This document shows positions 34,660-44,086 of a DNA stretch of 64,000 bases, piece after piece. This stretch comes from Microvirga sp. BSC39 (GTDB lineage: Bacteria; Pseudomonadota; Alphaproteobacteria; Rhizobiales; Beijerinckiaceae): positions 1 through 64,000 of the forward strand of contig NZ_JPUG01000076.1 in the NCBI RefSeq assembly GCF_000739015.1, in the 5' to 3' direction. Every line of letters starts with the position of its first letter. Positions within the stretch are counted from its first letter, which is position 1. The translations under genes and the position numbers were made by a program. Under the pieces are notes generated by a model. The model searched no databases, had not been told where the DNA came from, and saw nothing but the letters and a program-made list of their open reading frames with translations.

Positions 34660-37374
34660 CTAATTCTGTGACTTGAGCCGGTAGAGCGCATCGAGCGCCT
34701 CCCGAGGGGTCATCTGATCGGGATCGAGAGCAGCAAGCGCGGCCCGCAGGGCATCCTGTTTTGGTGCCGGTGGGGGCTCGTTGCGGACGGGCACGGCGAA
34801 GAGCGGCAGGTCGTCGAGCAACGCGCGCTTCGGAGCCTCGCGGTCGGATCTCTCCAGTTCGCTCAGGATCGTCCTCGCCCGCTCGACGACCGGTGACGGC
34901 AGGCCCGCGAGACGCGCCACCTGCAACCCGTAGGAGCGGTCGGCGGCGCCGGGGACGACCTCGTGCAGGAACACCACCTCGCCGTTCCATTCCGTGACCT
35001 TCAGGGTCGCGTTCGAGATGCGCGCCATGCGCTCGGCCAGCGCCGTCAGTTCGTGGAAATGGGTGGCAAACAGCGCCCGGCAGCGGTTGGTCTCGTGCAG
35101 ATGCTCGATGGCCGCCCAGGCGATGGACAAACCGTCGAACGTGGCGGTGCCGCGGCCGATCTCGTCGAGGATCACGAGGGATCGGGCGGTGGCCTGATTG
35201 AGGATGGCAGCGGTTTCCACCATCTCGACCATGAAGGTCGAGCGGCCCCGCGCCAGATCGTCGGCAGCGCCCACCCGGGAGAAGAGCCGGTCGACGATGC
35301 CGATATGGGCTTCCCTCGCCGGAACGTAGGAGCCCATCTGGGCCAGCACGACGATGAGCGCGTTCTGGCGCAGATAGGTGGACTTGCCGCCCATGTTCGG
35401 GCCGGTGATGAGCAGGATGTGCCCTGCATCCTTGCCGGACAGGTCCGAGTCGTTGGCGATGAACGGAACGCCCTCACGCTTAAGCGCGGCCTCGACCACG
35501 GGATGGCGGCCGCCCTTGATCGTGAAGGCGAGGCCGGTGTCGACCACAGGGCGGGTCCAGTCGAGGCGCATGGCGAGATCGGCGAGCGCCGCCGTGACGT
35601 CGATGACGGCCATCGCTTCCGCAGCCGTCGCGATATCCGCCGTGAGATCGAGCAGCGCCTGCACCATCTCGTCGAACAGCGCGAGTTCGATCTTCAGTCC
35701 CCGGTCGGCAGCAGAAGCGATCTTCGACTCGAGTTCGCCCAGTTCCATGGTCGAGAAGCGCATGGCGCCTGCCATGGTCTGGCGATGGACGAAGGTGTCC
35801 TTCCAGGGCTCCTTGAGCAGGTCCTCGCCCACATTCTGCGGCACTTCCACGAAGTAGCCGATCATGTGGTTGTGCTTGACGCGGAGCGTCCGGCAGCCGG
35901 TCTCGGTGGCGTAGCGCGCCTGGAGGGCCGCGATGAAACGGCGGGAATCCTGCTGCAGTTCGCGCAGCTCGTCGAGGTTCGGGTCGAAACCGGCGCGAAT
36001 GAAGCCGCCATCGCGCTTGAGCAGAGGCAGTTCGTCGGCAAGAGCGGCGCTCAATCGGTCCGCTACATCTGTGCGCAGGCCTTGGAGCACCTGGGCGGAT
36101 TCCGAGAGCTCCCTCGGCAGATTGGGCGCAATCGCCAGCTCAAGCCCAAGCTCCCGCGCCGCGAACAGGCCATCACGTACGCAGGCCAAGTCTCGCGGCC
36201 CGCCGCGTCCCAGGCTGAGGCGCGAGAGGGCGCGGGCGATGTCTGGCGAGCGTTTGAGGGTGCGCCGCAGCCGGTCGCGCAGGTCGCCGTTCTCGACGAG
36301 GGCCGTGACCGAATCCTGCCGGTCGCGGATCAGGCCCGGATGGGTGAGGGGGCCGGCGAGCCGCTCGGCCAGCAGCCGCGCGCCGCCCGGCGTCACCGTG
36401 CAGTCGATGGTGGCCAGCAGGCTGCCCGCCCGCTCGCCCGACAGGGTGCGGGTCAGTTCCAGGTTGGCGCGGGTCGCCGCATCGATAGCGAGCGCCGCGC
36501 CGGAGGTGTCGCGGGAGGGCGGGTTGAGAACCGGGCGGCTGTCGATCTGCGTCTTCTCGACATAGAACAGCGCGCTGCCCGCCGCCGTGATCTCGGCCGG
36601 GCTGAAGGCCCCGAAAGCATCGAGCGTCGCGACCCCGAAATAGCTTTTCAGCCGCCGCTCGGCCGAGGCCGGATCGAGGCCCTCGCGGGACAGGGGCGTG
36701 ATGGAGGCGCGGGTCTCCTGCCAGAAGCCCTTCAGCTCCGGATCGTCGTGGATCACGTCGGGCACCAGGATCTCGCGGGGCTCGAAGCGGGCGATCTCGG
36801 CCGAGAGGCCCGTGCCGTCGGTCTCACTTAAGACGAAATGGCCTGTGGATATGTCGAGGGCGGCCAAGCCGTAGCACCATTGCGTGTCGGAGGCCCGGCG
36901 CCGAGCGATGGCCAGCAGGTAATTGGCCCGGCCGGGCTCCAGCAGGCGCTCCTCGGTGATCGTGCCGGGGGTGACGAGGCGCACCACGTCGCGGCGCACC
37001 ACCGACTTGGAGCCCCGTTTCTTCGCCTCGGCCGGATCCTCGGTCTGCTCGCAGACGGCCACCCGGTGACCCAGGCCGATGAGGCGCTGGAGATAGTCGT
37101 CGGCTCGCTCGACGGGCACGCCGCACATGGGGATGTCCTGCCCCTGGTGCTTGCCGCGCTTGGTAAGCACGATGCCGAGCGCTTGGCTGGCGATCTCGGC
37201 GTCCTCGAAGAACAGCTCGTAGAAATCCCCCATCCGGTAGAACAGCAGGCTGTCCGGGTTGGCGGCCTTGATCTCGATATACTGCGCCATCATGGGTGTG
37301 ACGCGGCTGTCCTGCGCGGGCGCGGCACTCGATGAGACGGTCTCGGAGGCTTTATAGGCGGCTTGGGACGACAT
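34660..37374 (-). CDS. mutS: DNA mismatch repair protein MutS
   Basis: The 904-residue protein is a full MutS. It has the mismatch-recognition motif GDFYELFFEDA, a core of clamp and lever domains and the ATPase with Walker A ITGPNMGGKSTYLRQ, followed by Walker B LVILDEIGRGTATFDGLSIA and ATHFHELTALAE. The rhizobial length (about 900) is normal. The first 27 residues are low complexity, so the true start may be one of the paired ATGs near 37293. It is divergent from maeB, with about 150 bp between. Confidence 0.97.
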   Translation of the reverse strand: MSSQAAYKASETVSSSAAPAQDSRVTPMMAQYIEIKAANPDSLLFYRMGDFYELFFEDAEIASQALGIVLTKRGKHQGQDIPMCGVPVERADDYLQRLIGLGHRVAVCEQTEDPAEAKKRGSKSVVRRDVVRLVTPGTITEERLLEPGRANYLLAIARRRASDTQWCYGLAALDISTGHFVLSETDGTGLSAEIARFEPREILVPDVIHDDPELKGFWQETRASITPLSREGLDPASAERRLKSYFGVATLDAFGAFSPAEITAAGSALFYVEKTQIDSRPVLNPPSRDTSGAALAIDAATRANLELTRTLSGERAGSLLATIDCTVTPGGARLLAERLAGPLTHPGLIRDRQDSVTALVENGDLRDRLRRTLKRSPDIARALSRLSLGRGGPRDLACVRDGLFAARELGLELAIAPNLPRELSESAQVLQGLRTDVADRLSAALADELPLLKRDGGFIRAGFDPNLDELRELQQDSRRFIAALQARYATETGCRTLRVKHNHMIGYFVEVPQNVGEDLLKEPWKDTFVHRQTMAGAMRFSTMELGELESKIASAADRGLKIELALFDEMVQALLDLTADIATAAEAMAVIDVTAALADLAMRLDWTRPVVDTGLAFTIKGGRHPVVEAALKREGVPFIANDSDLSGKDAGHILLITGPNMGGKSTYLRQNALIVVLAQMGSYVPAREAHIGIVDRLFSRVGAADDLARGRSTFMVEMVETAAILNQATARSLVILDEIGRGTATFDGLSIAWAAIEHLHETNRCRALFATHFHELTALAERMARISNATLKVTEWNGEVVFLHEVVPGAADRSYGLQVARLAGLPSPVVERARTILSELERSDREAPKRALLDDLPLFAVPVRNEPPPAPKQDALRAALAALDPDQMTPREALDALYRLKSQN

Positions 37375-37522
37375 CCGTCCTGTGTAGCAAAGCTCAAGCC
37401 CCAGTTCATCCGTGTCATGGGGTCCGAAGGGCGCATGTGGACAAGTCTTGAGGAAGGCGCATCCTATGTCTTAAGGTCGCATCCCCCTTAGGAAACGCCC
37501 TGCTCACAAGAATCGGACCCTC

Positions 37523-39814
37523 ATGACCGACGATCAGCGCCCGACCCGCCGCAAACGCCCCACCTTCACGGACCAGGAGGCGCTGCAATTCCACGCCCAA
37601 GGACGCCCCGGCAAGCTCGAGGTCGTCCCGACCAAGCCCATGGCGACCCAGCGCGACCTGTCGCTGGCTTACTCGCCGGGCGTCGCGGTGCCGGTGCTGG
37701 CCATTGCCGAGAACCCGTCGCTCGCCTTCGACTACACCACCCGGTCCAACATGGTGGCGGTGATCTCGAATGGCACGGCGATCCTCGGCCTCGGCAATCT
37801 CGGGGCGCTCGCCTCGAAGCCGGTGATGGAGGGCAAGTCGGTGCTCTTCAAGCGCTTCGCGGACGTGGATTCCATTGACCTCGAGGTCGATACGGAGGAT
37901 GCGGACAACTTCATCAATTGCGTGCGCTATCTCGGCCCCTCTTTCGGCGGCATCAATCTCGAGGACATCAAGGCGCCGGAATGCTTCATCATCGAGGAGC
38001 GCCTGCGGGAGCTCATGGACATTCCCGTGTTCCATGACGACCAGCACGGCACGGCGATCATTGCAGCCGCAGGCCTCATCAACGCCCTGCATCTCACCGG
38101 CCGCGACATGGCGGAGACCAAACTGGTGGTGAACGGCGCGGGTGCTGCCGGCATTGCCTGCACGGAACTCCTGAAAGCCATGGGCTTCGCGCCCAACAAC
38201 GTCATCCTCTGCGACACCAAGGGGGTGATCTACAAGGGCCGCACCGAGGGCATGAACCAGTGGAAATCGGGCCATGCGGCGGAGACCGACGCGCGCACGC
38301 TCGCCGATGCGCTCAACGGCGCCGATGCGGTGTTCGGGTTGTCGGCCAAGGGCGCATTCACCGACGACATGATCCGCTCCATGGCGCCGAACCCGATCAT
38401 CTTCGCCATGGCGAATCCCGATCCCGAAATCACGCCGGAAGAAGTGGCGCGCATCCGCGACGACGTGATCATCGCCACGGGCCGGTCGGACTACCCGAAC
38501 CAGGTCAACAACGTTCTCGGATTTCCCTACATCTTCCGCGGCGCCCTCGACGTGCAGGCGACCACCATCAACATGGAAATGAAGATCGCCGCCGCCCAGG
38601 CGCTGGCGGAACTCGCCCGCGAGGACGTGCCGGACGAGGTGGCGGCGGCCTACCAGGGAACGCGCCCACGCTTCGGACGCGACTACATCATCCCGGTTCC
38701 GTTCGACCCGCGCCTGATCCACACGATCCCGATGGCGGTGGCCAAGGCCGCCATGGATACCGGCGTGGCCCATCGTCCCATCGTCGACATGCGCGCCTAC
38801 AAGGCGCTGCTTTCCGCCCGGCGCGATCCAGTGGCCGGCACGCTCAACCGCATCTTCGAGCGCGTGCGCAAGTTCCCCAAGCGTGTGGTCTTCGCCGAGG
38901 GCGAGGAGGAGCAGGTCATCCGCGCGGCCCTGTCCTTCGTCAACCAGGGGCTCGGCAAAGCCATCCTGGTCGGGCGTGAGGATCGCATCCACGAAACGGC
39001 GGTGCAGGCCGGCATCGATCTCGAAGGCCGCGACGGCATCGAGATCCACAATGCGCGTCTGTCGAACCGCAATGCCACCTATGCGCAGTTTCTCTACGAG
39101 CGCCTGCAGCGCAAGGGCTATCTGTTCCGCGACTGCCAGCGCATGATCAACCAGGACCGCAACCACTTCGCCGCCTCCATGGTAGCTTTGGGCGATGCGG
39201 ACGCCATGGTGACGGGCGCGACGCGCAACTACTCCACGGCACTCGCCGACGTGCGGCACGTGGTCGATGCCAAGCCCGGCCATCGGGTCATCGGCGTTTC
39301 GCTCTGCCTTGCGCGGGGCCGCACTGTTCTGGTGGCCGATACGGCCATTCACGAGATGCCGAACGCTCAGGAACTGGCCGAGATCGCGATCGAGTCCGCG
39401 GGCGTCGCCCGTCGCCTTGGCTACGAGCCGCGGGTTGCGCTCCTGTCCTTCTCGACCTTCGGCCACCCAAAGGCGGAGCGTGCCGAGAAGATCCAGGAGG
39501 CCGTGAAGATCCTGGACGGAATGCGGGTCGATTTCGAATATGACGGCGAGATGGCGGCCGATGTGGCCCTCAACCGGGACGTCATGGCGCAGTACCCGTT
39601 CAGCCGCCTGACCGATACCGCGAACGTGCTCATCATGCCGGCGTTCCACTCGGCCTCCATCTCCACCAAGATGCTGCAGGAACTCGGCGGCGCGATGGTG
39701 CTGGGCCCGCTCGTGGTCGGCCTCGACAAGCCGGTGCAGATCGTCTCGCTCGGCGCCACCGACAACGACATCGTCAACATGGCGGCACTCGCGGCCTACA
39801 ATATCGGCGGCTAG
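37523..39814 (+). CDS. maeB: NADP-dependent malic enzyme with C-terminal phosphotransacetylase-like domain
   Basis: The 763-residue protein joins a malic enzyme (about 1-430; SLAYSPGVAVPVLAIAENP, PVFHDDQHGTAIIAAAGLIN, nucleotide loop VVNGAGAAGIACTELL) to a phosphate acetyltransferase-like domain (about 440-760; KRVVFAEGEEEQVIRAALSF, PFSRLTDTANVLIMPAFHSA). The fused form is the standard rhizobial DME/TME type. It decarboxylates malate to pyruvate; the PTA part is usually regulatory rather than catalytic. NADP versus NAD preference is not determined. A G/C-rich hairpin follows the stop. Confidence 0.94.
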   Translation: MTDDQRPTRRKRPTFTDQEALQFHAQGRPGKLEVVPTKPMATQRDLSLAYSPGVAVPVLAIAENPSLAFDYTTRSNMVAVISNGTAILGLGNLGALASKPVMEGKSVLFKRFADVDSIDLEVDTEDADNFINCVRYLGPSFGGINLEDIKAPECFIIEERLRELMDIPVFHDDQHGTAIIAAAGLINALHLTGRDMAETKLVVNGAGAAGIACTELLKAMGFAPNNVILCDTKGVIYKGRTEGMNQWKSGHAAETDARTLADALNGADAVFGLSAKGAFTDDMIRSMAPNPIIFAMANPDPEITPEEVARIRDDVIIATGRSDYPNQVNNVLGFPYIFRGALDVQATTINMEMKIAAAQALAELAREDVPDEVAAAYQGTRPRFGRDYIIPVPFDPRLIHTIPMAVAKAAMDTGVAHRPIVDMRAYKALLSARRDPVAGTLNRIFERVRKFPKRVVFAEGEEEQVIRAALSFVNQGLGKAILVGREDRIHETAVQAGIDLEGRDGIEIHNARLSNRNATYAQFLYERLQRKGYLFRDCQRMINQDRNHFAASMVALGDADAMVTGATRNYSTALADVRHVVDAKPGHRVIGVSLCLARGRTVLVADTAIHEMPNAQELAEIAIESAGVARRLGYEPRVALLSFSTFGHPKAERAEKIQEAVKILDGMRVDFEYDGEMAADVALNRDVMAQYPFSRLTDTANVLIMPAFHSASISTKMLQELGGAMVLGPLVVGLDKPVQIVSLGATDNDIVNMAALAAYNIGG

Positions 39815-39822
39815 CGCTGGGC

Positions 39823-39854
39823 GCCTCCCTCAGGGCCGGTGCCTTGAGGGAGGC
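39823..39854 (+). terminator. Hairpin downstream of maeB
   Basis: GCCTCCCTCA and TGAGGGAGGC form a perfect 10-bp stem with a 12-nt loop, 9 bp after the maeB stop. It has no T-run, so it may work as a 3'-end stabiliser or a factor-assisted terminator. Confidence 0.55.
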
Positions 39855-39952
39855 CGTCCCGCCAAATCTGAGCCCCCTTGCTCCTGAGAGTAGCGCCGGA
39901 GCTTTCCGCAGGCTAAACGCCTGGGCGGAAACGTGAAGGAAGACGCCCTACC

Positions 39953-40564
39953 ATGAGCAAGCCGACCACAATCGTGTTCGACATCGGCAATGTGCTGCTG
40001 CGCTGGAACCCGCGCAATCTCTACCGCACCCTTTTCGAGGATGCGGCGGAGATGGAGTGGTTTCTTGAGAATGTCTGCACCCATGACTGGAACGTGGAGC
40101 AGGACCGGGGGCGCGACTGGGACGAGGCGGTGGCCCTTCTCGTCAAGGATCATCCCAAGCACGAGCCGCACATCCGCGCGTTCCACGAGCGCTGGAGCGA
40201 GACCGTCTCCGGCGTGTTCGAGGACCATGTGGCCCTGCTGCTCCGCCTGCGCGAGGCGGGCGTGCCGAACTACTGCATCACGAACTTTTCCGGCCCCAAG
40301 TTCATCCTGGCGAAGGAGCGCTTTCCGTTCCTCGCGGGCTTCGACGGCATCATCGTCTCCGGCGACGAGCGCCTGCTGAAGCCCGATCCCGCCATCTATC
40401 ACCTCCTGCTCGACCGCTACGGGCTCAAAGCAGAGGATTGCGTGTTCATCGACGATTCCAAGCCTAATGTGGTAGCGGCCCGCGACGTGGGCATGCACGC
40501 GATCCACTGCGTCGAGTCTATCGATCTGGCTGCCGAGCTGCGGGCCTACGGTTTCCCTGTCTGA
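39953..40564 (+). CDS. HAD family hydrolase (subfamily IA)
   Basis: The 203-residue protein has HAD motif I in VFDIGNVLLRW (nucleophile D10; the second acidic residue is replaced by Gly), motif II in CITNFSGPK, the lysine in DERLLKPDPAIYHLLLDRYG and motif III/IV in CVFIDDSKPNVVAA. The DIGNV form is seen in haloacid-dehalogenase-like or YihX-like phosphatases, so the missing second aspartate makes classical phosphatase activity less certain. It is monocistronic between maeB and hrpB. Confidence 0.85.
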   Translation: MSKPTTIVFDIGNVLLRWNPRNLYRTLFEDAAEMEWFLENVCTHDWNVEQDRGRDWDEAVALLVKDHPKHEPHIRAFHERWSETVSGVFEDHVALLLRLREAGVPNYCITNFSGPKFILAKERFPFLAGFDGIIVSGDERLLKPDPAIYHLLLDRYGLKAEDCVFIDDSKPNVVAARDVGMHAIHCVESIDLAAELRAYGFPV

Positions 40565-40569
40565 CCTTG

Positions 40570-40676
40570 CCGCTGTCATCCCCGGCGGCCGTGAGGCAGG
40601 GAAGGGGATCCACGATCAGGCTCCACGCCATGGATTCCCTTCCCCTCCGCTGCGCTCCGGCCGGGCATGACAGCGG
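40570..40676. repeat. Palindromic intergenic repeat, family A
   Basis: CCGCTGTCATCCCCGG on the left and CCGGGCATGACAGCGG on the right bound the element. Inside, GGGAAGGGGATCCA and TGGATTCCCTTCCC pair around a loop of about 20 nt. It starts just after the HAD gene and ends about 50 bp before the hrpB start I use. Confidence 0.75.
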
Positions 40677-40726
40677 AGGTGACCAAGCACCCTTGCTCTC
40701 TCCTGCAGCTTGAGCCATCACGCGGC

Positions 40727-43192
40727 ATGCGCGCTTTCGACACCTCCCTGCCCATCGATGCGGTCCTCGGCGACCTGACCGCGAGCCTGCGCGCGCGGCC
40801 AAACGTGGTGCTCGTGGCGCCGCCGGGCGCCGGCAAGACCACGCGCGTGCCACTGGTGCTGCTCGACGAGCCCTGGGTGAACGGGGGCAATATCATCGTG
40901 TTGGAGCCGCGCCGCCTTGCTGCCCGCGCGGCCGCCGCCCGCATGGCGCAGACATTGGGCGAGGCGGTGGGCGAGACGGTGGGCCTGCGGGTGCGCCTCG
41001 GCTCCAAGGTGAGCCGCAGGACGCGCATCGAGGTGGTGACCGAGGGCGTCTTCGCCCGCATGATCCTCGACGATCCTTCCCTGGAGGGTGTCGCGGCCGT
41101 GCTCTTCGACGAGTTCCACGAGCGCTCCCTCGATGCGGATCTCGGTCTCGCGCTGGCGCTCGATGCGCAAGGCGGCCTGCGGGAGGACCTTCGTCTCCTG
41201 GTCATGTCGGCAACGCTCGACGGTGCGCGGGTGGCGAAGCTGTTGAGCGAAGCGCCCGTTGTGGAATCGGAAGGCCGCGCCTATCCGGTCGAGACCCGCT
41301 ATCTCGGTCGCGATCCCAACCGCCGCATCGAGGAGCAGGTGGGGGATGCGGTCACCCGCGCCCTTCGCGCCGAGGGCGGCTCCGTCCTGGTCTTCCTGCC
41401 GGGGCAGGGAGAAATCCGCCGGGTCGAGACGCTTTTGCGCGAGCGCGTCAACGATCCCGCCGTCGATATCGCTCCGCTCTACGGCGCCCTGGAACGGGGC
41501 GAGCAGGATCTGGCGGTAAGCCCCGCCAAGCCCGGACGACGCAAGGTGGTGCTCGCCACCTCCATCGCCGAGACATCGCTCACCATCGAAGGCGTGCGCG
41601 TCGTGATCGATTCAGGGCTCGCCCGTATACCGGTTTATGAGCCGAATATCGGATTGACGCGTCTGGAGACGGTGCGCGTCTCGCGGGCTGCCGCCGACCA
41701 GCGGAGGGGCCGCGCGGGCCGCACGGAACCCGGCGTGTGCTACCGTCTGTGGGAGGAGGCTGCGACCGGAGCGCTGGAGCCCTTCGGGCGACCGGAGATT
41801 CTCTCCGCCGATTTGGCGCCGCTGCTCCTCGATTGCGCCGCCTGGGGCGTTGCCGATCCAACGACGCTCGCCTTCCTCGATCCGCCGCCCGCACCGGCTT
41901 TGAAAGAGGCGAGAACGCTGCTGCAGCAGCTCGGCGCTCTCGATGGCGAGGGGCGCATCACGGAGGTCGGGCGCCGCCTGCGCGACCTGCCGCTGCCGCC
42001 GCGATTGGCCCGCATGGTGTTGATCGCCGGCGAGAGCGGCCAAGCGCGTGATGCGGCCGATGTGGCGGCCGTTCTCGTCGAGCGTGGCCTCGGCGGCGAT
42101 GCGGCGGATCTCTCGGATCGCGTCGAGCGCTTCCGCCGCGACCGCTCCAAGCGGGCGGAGGACATGCGGCGCATGGCGGAGGGCTGGGCGAGGGGCAGCA
42201 ACGGCACATCGAGGGGAGAGCCGCGATCCATCGGCGCGCTGCTGACGCTCGCTTATCCCGACCGCCTCGCCAAGGCGCGGGGCAAGCCGGGCGAGTATCT
42301 CATGGCCAATGGGCGCGGCGCATCGCTTGAAGCCCATGAGCGGCTCGCCAAGGAGCCCTATCTCGCCGTGGCCGAAATCGCCGGCGGCGCGGCCTCGGCG
42401 CGCATTCTTGCTGCCGCTGCCATCTCGCCTGAAGAGATCGAGGTTCATTTCAGCCATGCCATCGAGCAGCGCGACGAGGTCGCCTTCGACAGGCAGGCGC
42501 GGGCTCTTCGGGCGCGGGGCGTCCGGCGTCTGGGTGCTCTGCTGCTGAACGAACGGCCGCTGAAGGTCCCGCAAACGGAGGAGGCGGCGCGTGCGCTCGC
42601 CGAAGGCCTCGTGTCGCTGGGGCTCGATGCTTTGCCCTGGTCTAAGGCCCTGGCGCAGTGGCGTGAGCGCGTGATGTTTCTTCGCAAAGCCGAGGGCGAG
42701 GAATGGCCGGATCTGTCCGATGAGGCGCTGACGCGTACCGCGGACGAGTGGCTGGCGCCGCACTTGGTCGGCAAAAGCAGCCTCGGCGAGATCGGCGCCG
42801 ATCTGCTGAGCGAAGCCCTGCGTGGCTTGCTGCCGTGGAACCTGCAGCGTCGTCTCGACACAGAGGCGCCGACTCATATCGAGGTGCCGACCGGATCACA
42901 GATCCCGGTCGATTACGGTGCTGAAGAGGGGCCGGTCCTCGCAGTGCGGGTGCAGGAACTGTTCGGGCTCGACAAGCACCCCACCATCGCGGCCGGGCGC
43001 GTGCCGCTCATCCTGCACCTGCTCTCGCCGGCGCAGCGCCCGATCCAGATCACCCGCGATCTGCCGGGCTTCTGGCGCGGCTCCTGGGCGGCGGTGCGGG
43101 CCGACATGCGCGGGCAGTACCCGAAGCATCCCTGGCCGGAGGATCCCCTGACCGCGCCGCCGACGCGGCGTGCGAAGCCACGGGGCACATGA
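40727..43192 (+). CDS. hrpB: ATP-dependent helicase HrpB
   Basis: This DEAH-box helicase of 821 residues has Walker A APPGAGKTTRVPLVLL, the DEFH variant in AVLFDEFHERSLDADLGLAL, motif III VMSATLDG and motif VI QRRGRAGRTEPGVCYRLW. The HrpB-specific C-terminal domain ends near PWPEDPLTAPPTRRAKPRGT. The biological role of HrpB is poorly defined. I choose the ATG at 40727 (MRAFDTSLPID): an in-frame ATG at 40667 lies inside the palindromic repeat, so those 20 residues are unlikely to be translated. Confidence 0.95.
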   Translation: MRAFDTSLPIDAVLGDLTASLRARPNVVLVAPPGAGKTTRVPLVLLDEPWVNGGNIIVLEPRRLAARAAAARMAQTLGEAVGETVGLRVRLGSKVSRRTRIEVVTEGVFARMILDDPSLEGVAAVLFDEFHERSLDADLGLALALDAQGGLREDLRLLVMSATLDGARVAKLLSEAPVVESEGRAYPVETRYLGRDPNRRIEEQVGDAVTRALRAEGGSVLVFLPGQGEIRRVETLLRERVNDPAVDIAPLYGALERGEQDLAVSPAKPGRRKVVLATSIAETSLTIEGVRVVIDSGLARIPVYEPNIGLTRLETVRVSRAAADQRRGRAGRTEPGVCYRLWEEAATGALEPFGRPEILSADLAPLLLDCAAWGVADPTTLAFLDPPPAPALKEARTLLQQLGALDGEGRITEVGRRLRDLPLPPRLARMVLIAGESGQARDAADVAAVLVERGLGGDAADLSDRVERFRRDRSKRAEDMRRMAEGWARGSNGTSRGEPRSIGALLTLAYPDRLAKARGKPGEYLMANGRGASLEAHERLAKEPYLAVAEIAGGAASARILAAAAISPEEIEVHFSHAIEQRDEVAFDRQARALRARGVRRLGALLLNERPLKVPQTEEAARALAEGLVSLGLDALPWSKALAQWRERVMFLRKAEGEEWPDLSDEALTRTADEWLAPHLVGKSSLGEIGADLLSEALRGLLPWNLQRRLDTEAPTHIEVPTGSQIPVDYGAEEGPVLAVRVQELFGLDKHPTIAAGRVPLILHLLSPAQRPIQITRDLPGFWRGSWAAVRADMRGQYPKHPWPEDPLTAPPTRRAKPRGT

Positions 43193-43255
43193 CCCCGATG
43201 CTGCTTTCTTCACCCCCGTGTGGTGCGATCCGAAAGGTCCGGCTCCGCCCTCCAT

Positions 43256-43546
43256 TCAGAGCCAAAGGACAAGGAGAACCAGGATCGCCACGAGCGTGCT
43301 GAGCACAGCGAGCCAGATCCGGGTTGTTCGTCCATGTTCGCGGATCTCGTCCCTGAGGTTCAGCTCGAGCTCCTCGAGGCGCCGGTAGAGGTTCTCCTGC
43401 CGCTGATCGAACAGCAGCCGAGTCTTCTCGTGCGCGTCCCGCGTTCCCTCGATCAGGATCTCCCAATACTCGCGGCGCTCTTTCTCGTTCGCCTCCCGGC
43501 GGGCTTGCGACTGCCGCTTGCGCTCTTCTGCTGAAGGTTGGGCCAT
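43256..43546 (-). CDS. Small tail-anchored coiled-coil protein (hypothetical)
   Basis: The 96-residue protein is very charged and helical for about 75 residues (EERKRQSQARREANEKERRE..., LYRRLEELELNLRDEIREHG), with likely coiled coil, and ends in one hydrophobic helix (IWLAVLSTLVAILVLLVLWL). It has the topology of a tail-anchored membrane protein, with most of the chain in the cytoplasm. I do not recognise a family. It is convergent with hrpB and its codon use is like its neighbours. Confidence 0.65.
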   Translation of the reverse strand: MAQPSAEERKRQSQARREANEKERREYWEILIEGTRDAHEKTRLLFDQRQENLYRRLEELELNLRDEIREHGRTTRIWLAVLSTLVAILVLLVLWL

Positions 43547-43696
43547 CTCATCATTTCCAATGAATCAAGGAATATCCATTCGATGCTTCTGCCATAAGTA
43601 GTGCATCGTCTGGCGCGGACCTCCGATTTCTCACAATGCCGTCGTCTCCTCGCGGATGTGGATGTCATCGGCGCGGCGCACGAAGCCGCACCGGGA

Positions 43697-44074
43697 TCAA
43701 TCTCTGAACGACTCGATCAGACGTCCCGCCGTGGCGCGGTTCAGGGCCATCGGAATGTCGTACACAAGGGCAAGGCGCATCAGCGCCTTCACGTCCACGT
43801 CATGCGGGTGCGGCGAGAGCGGATCGACGAAGAAGAACAGGGCGTCGATCCTGCCTTCCGCGATCATCGCGCCGATTTGCTGGTCGCCGCCGAGCGGGCC
43901 GCTCTTCAGCCGCGTGACCGACAGCGAAGGGCATCGCTCCATCACCCGGGCACCCGTGGTGCCGGTGGAAAAAAGCGCAAAGGGGCGGAGATCGTTCTCG
44001 TACAGGGCCACGAATGCGGCCATGTCATCCTTCTTGGCGTCGTGGGCCACGAGCGCCAGCGTCAGTTGAGTCAT
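43697..44074 (-). CDS. mgsA: Methylglyoxal synthase
   Basis: MgsA converts dihydroxyacetone phosphate to methylglyoxal. The 125-residue protein is the compact form of the family (E. coli: 152). It has the opening LALVAHDAKKDD (H11), the phosphate loop STGTTGARV, the catalytic aspartate in SGPLGGDQQIGAMI (D64), and FFVDPLSPHPHDVDVKAL with D84 and the conserved histidines. It lies 12 bp after the DUF1194 gene on the same strand and may be read from it. Confidence 0.93.
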   Translation of the reverse strand: MTQLTLALVAHDAKKDDMAAFVALYENDLRPFALFSTGTTGARVMERCPSLSVTRLKSGPLGGDQQIGAMIAEGRIDALFFFVDPLSPHPHDVDVKALMRLALVYDIPMALNRATAGRLIESFRD

Positions 44075-44086
44075 GGGAGAGACAGC

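Noticed and set aside
34963..36831. Long open frame on the plus strand opposite mutS
   Set aside because: Antisense shadow of an intact mutS with no recognisable domain.
37415..39649. Long open frame (about 744 codons) on the minus strand opposite maeB
   Set aside because: Antisense shadow; maeB is intact and recognisable over its whole length, and the shadow has Arg/His/Gly-rich composition.
40667..40726. Upstream in-frame start of hrpB giving 20 extra residues
   Set aside because: That segment overlaps the palindromic repeat at 40570-40676 and is not HrpB-like.
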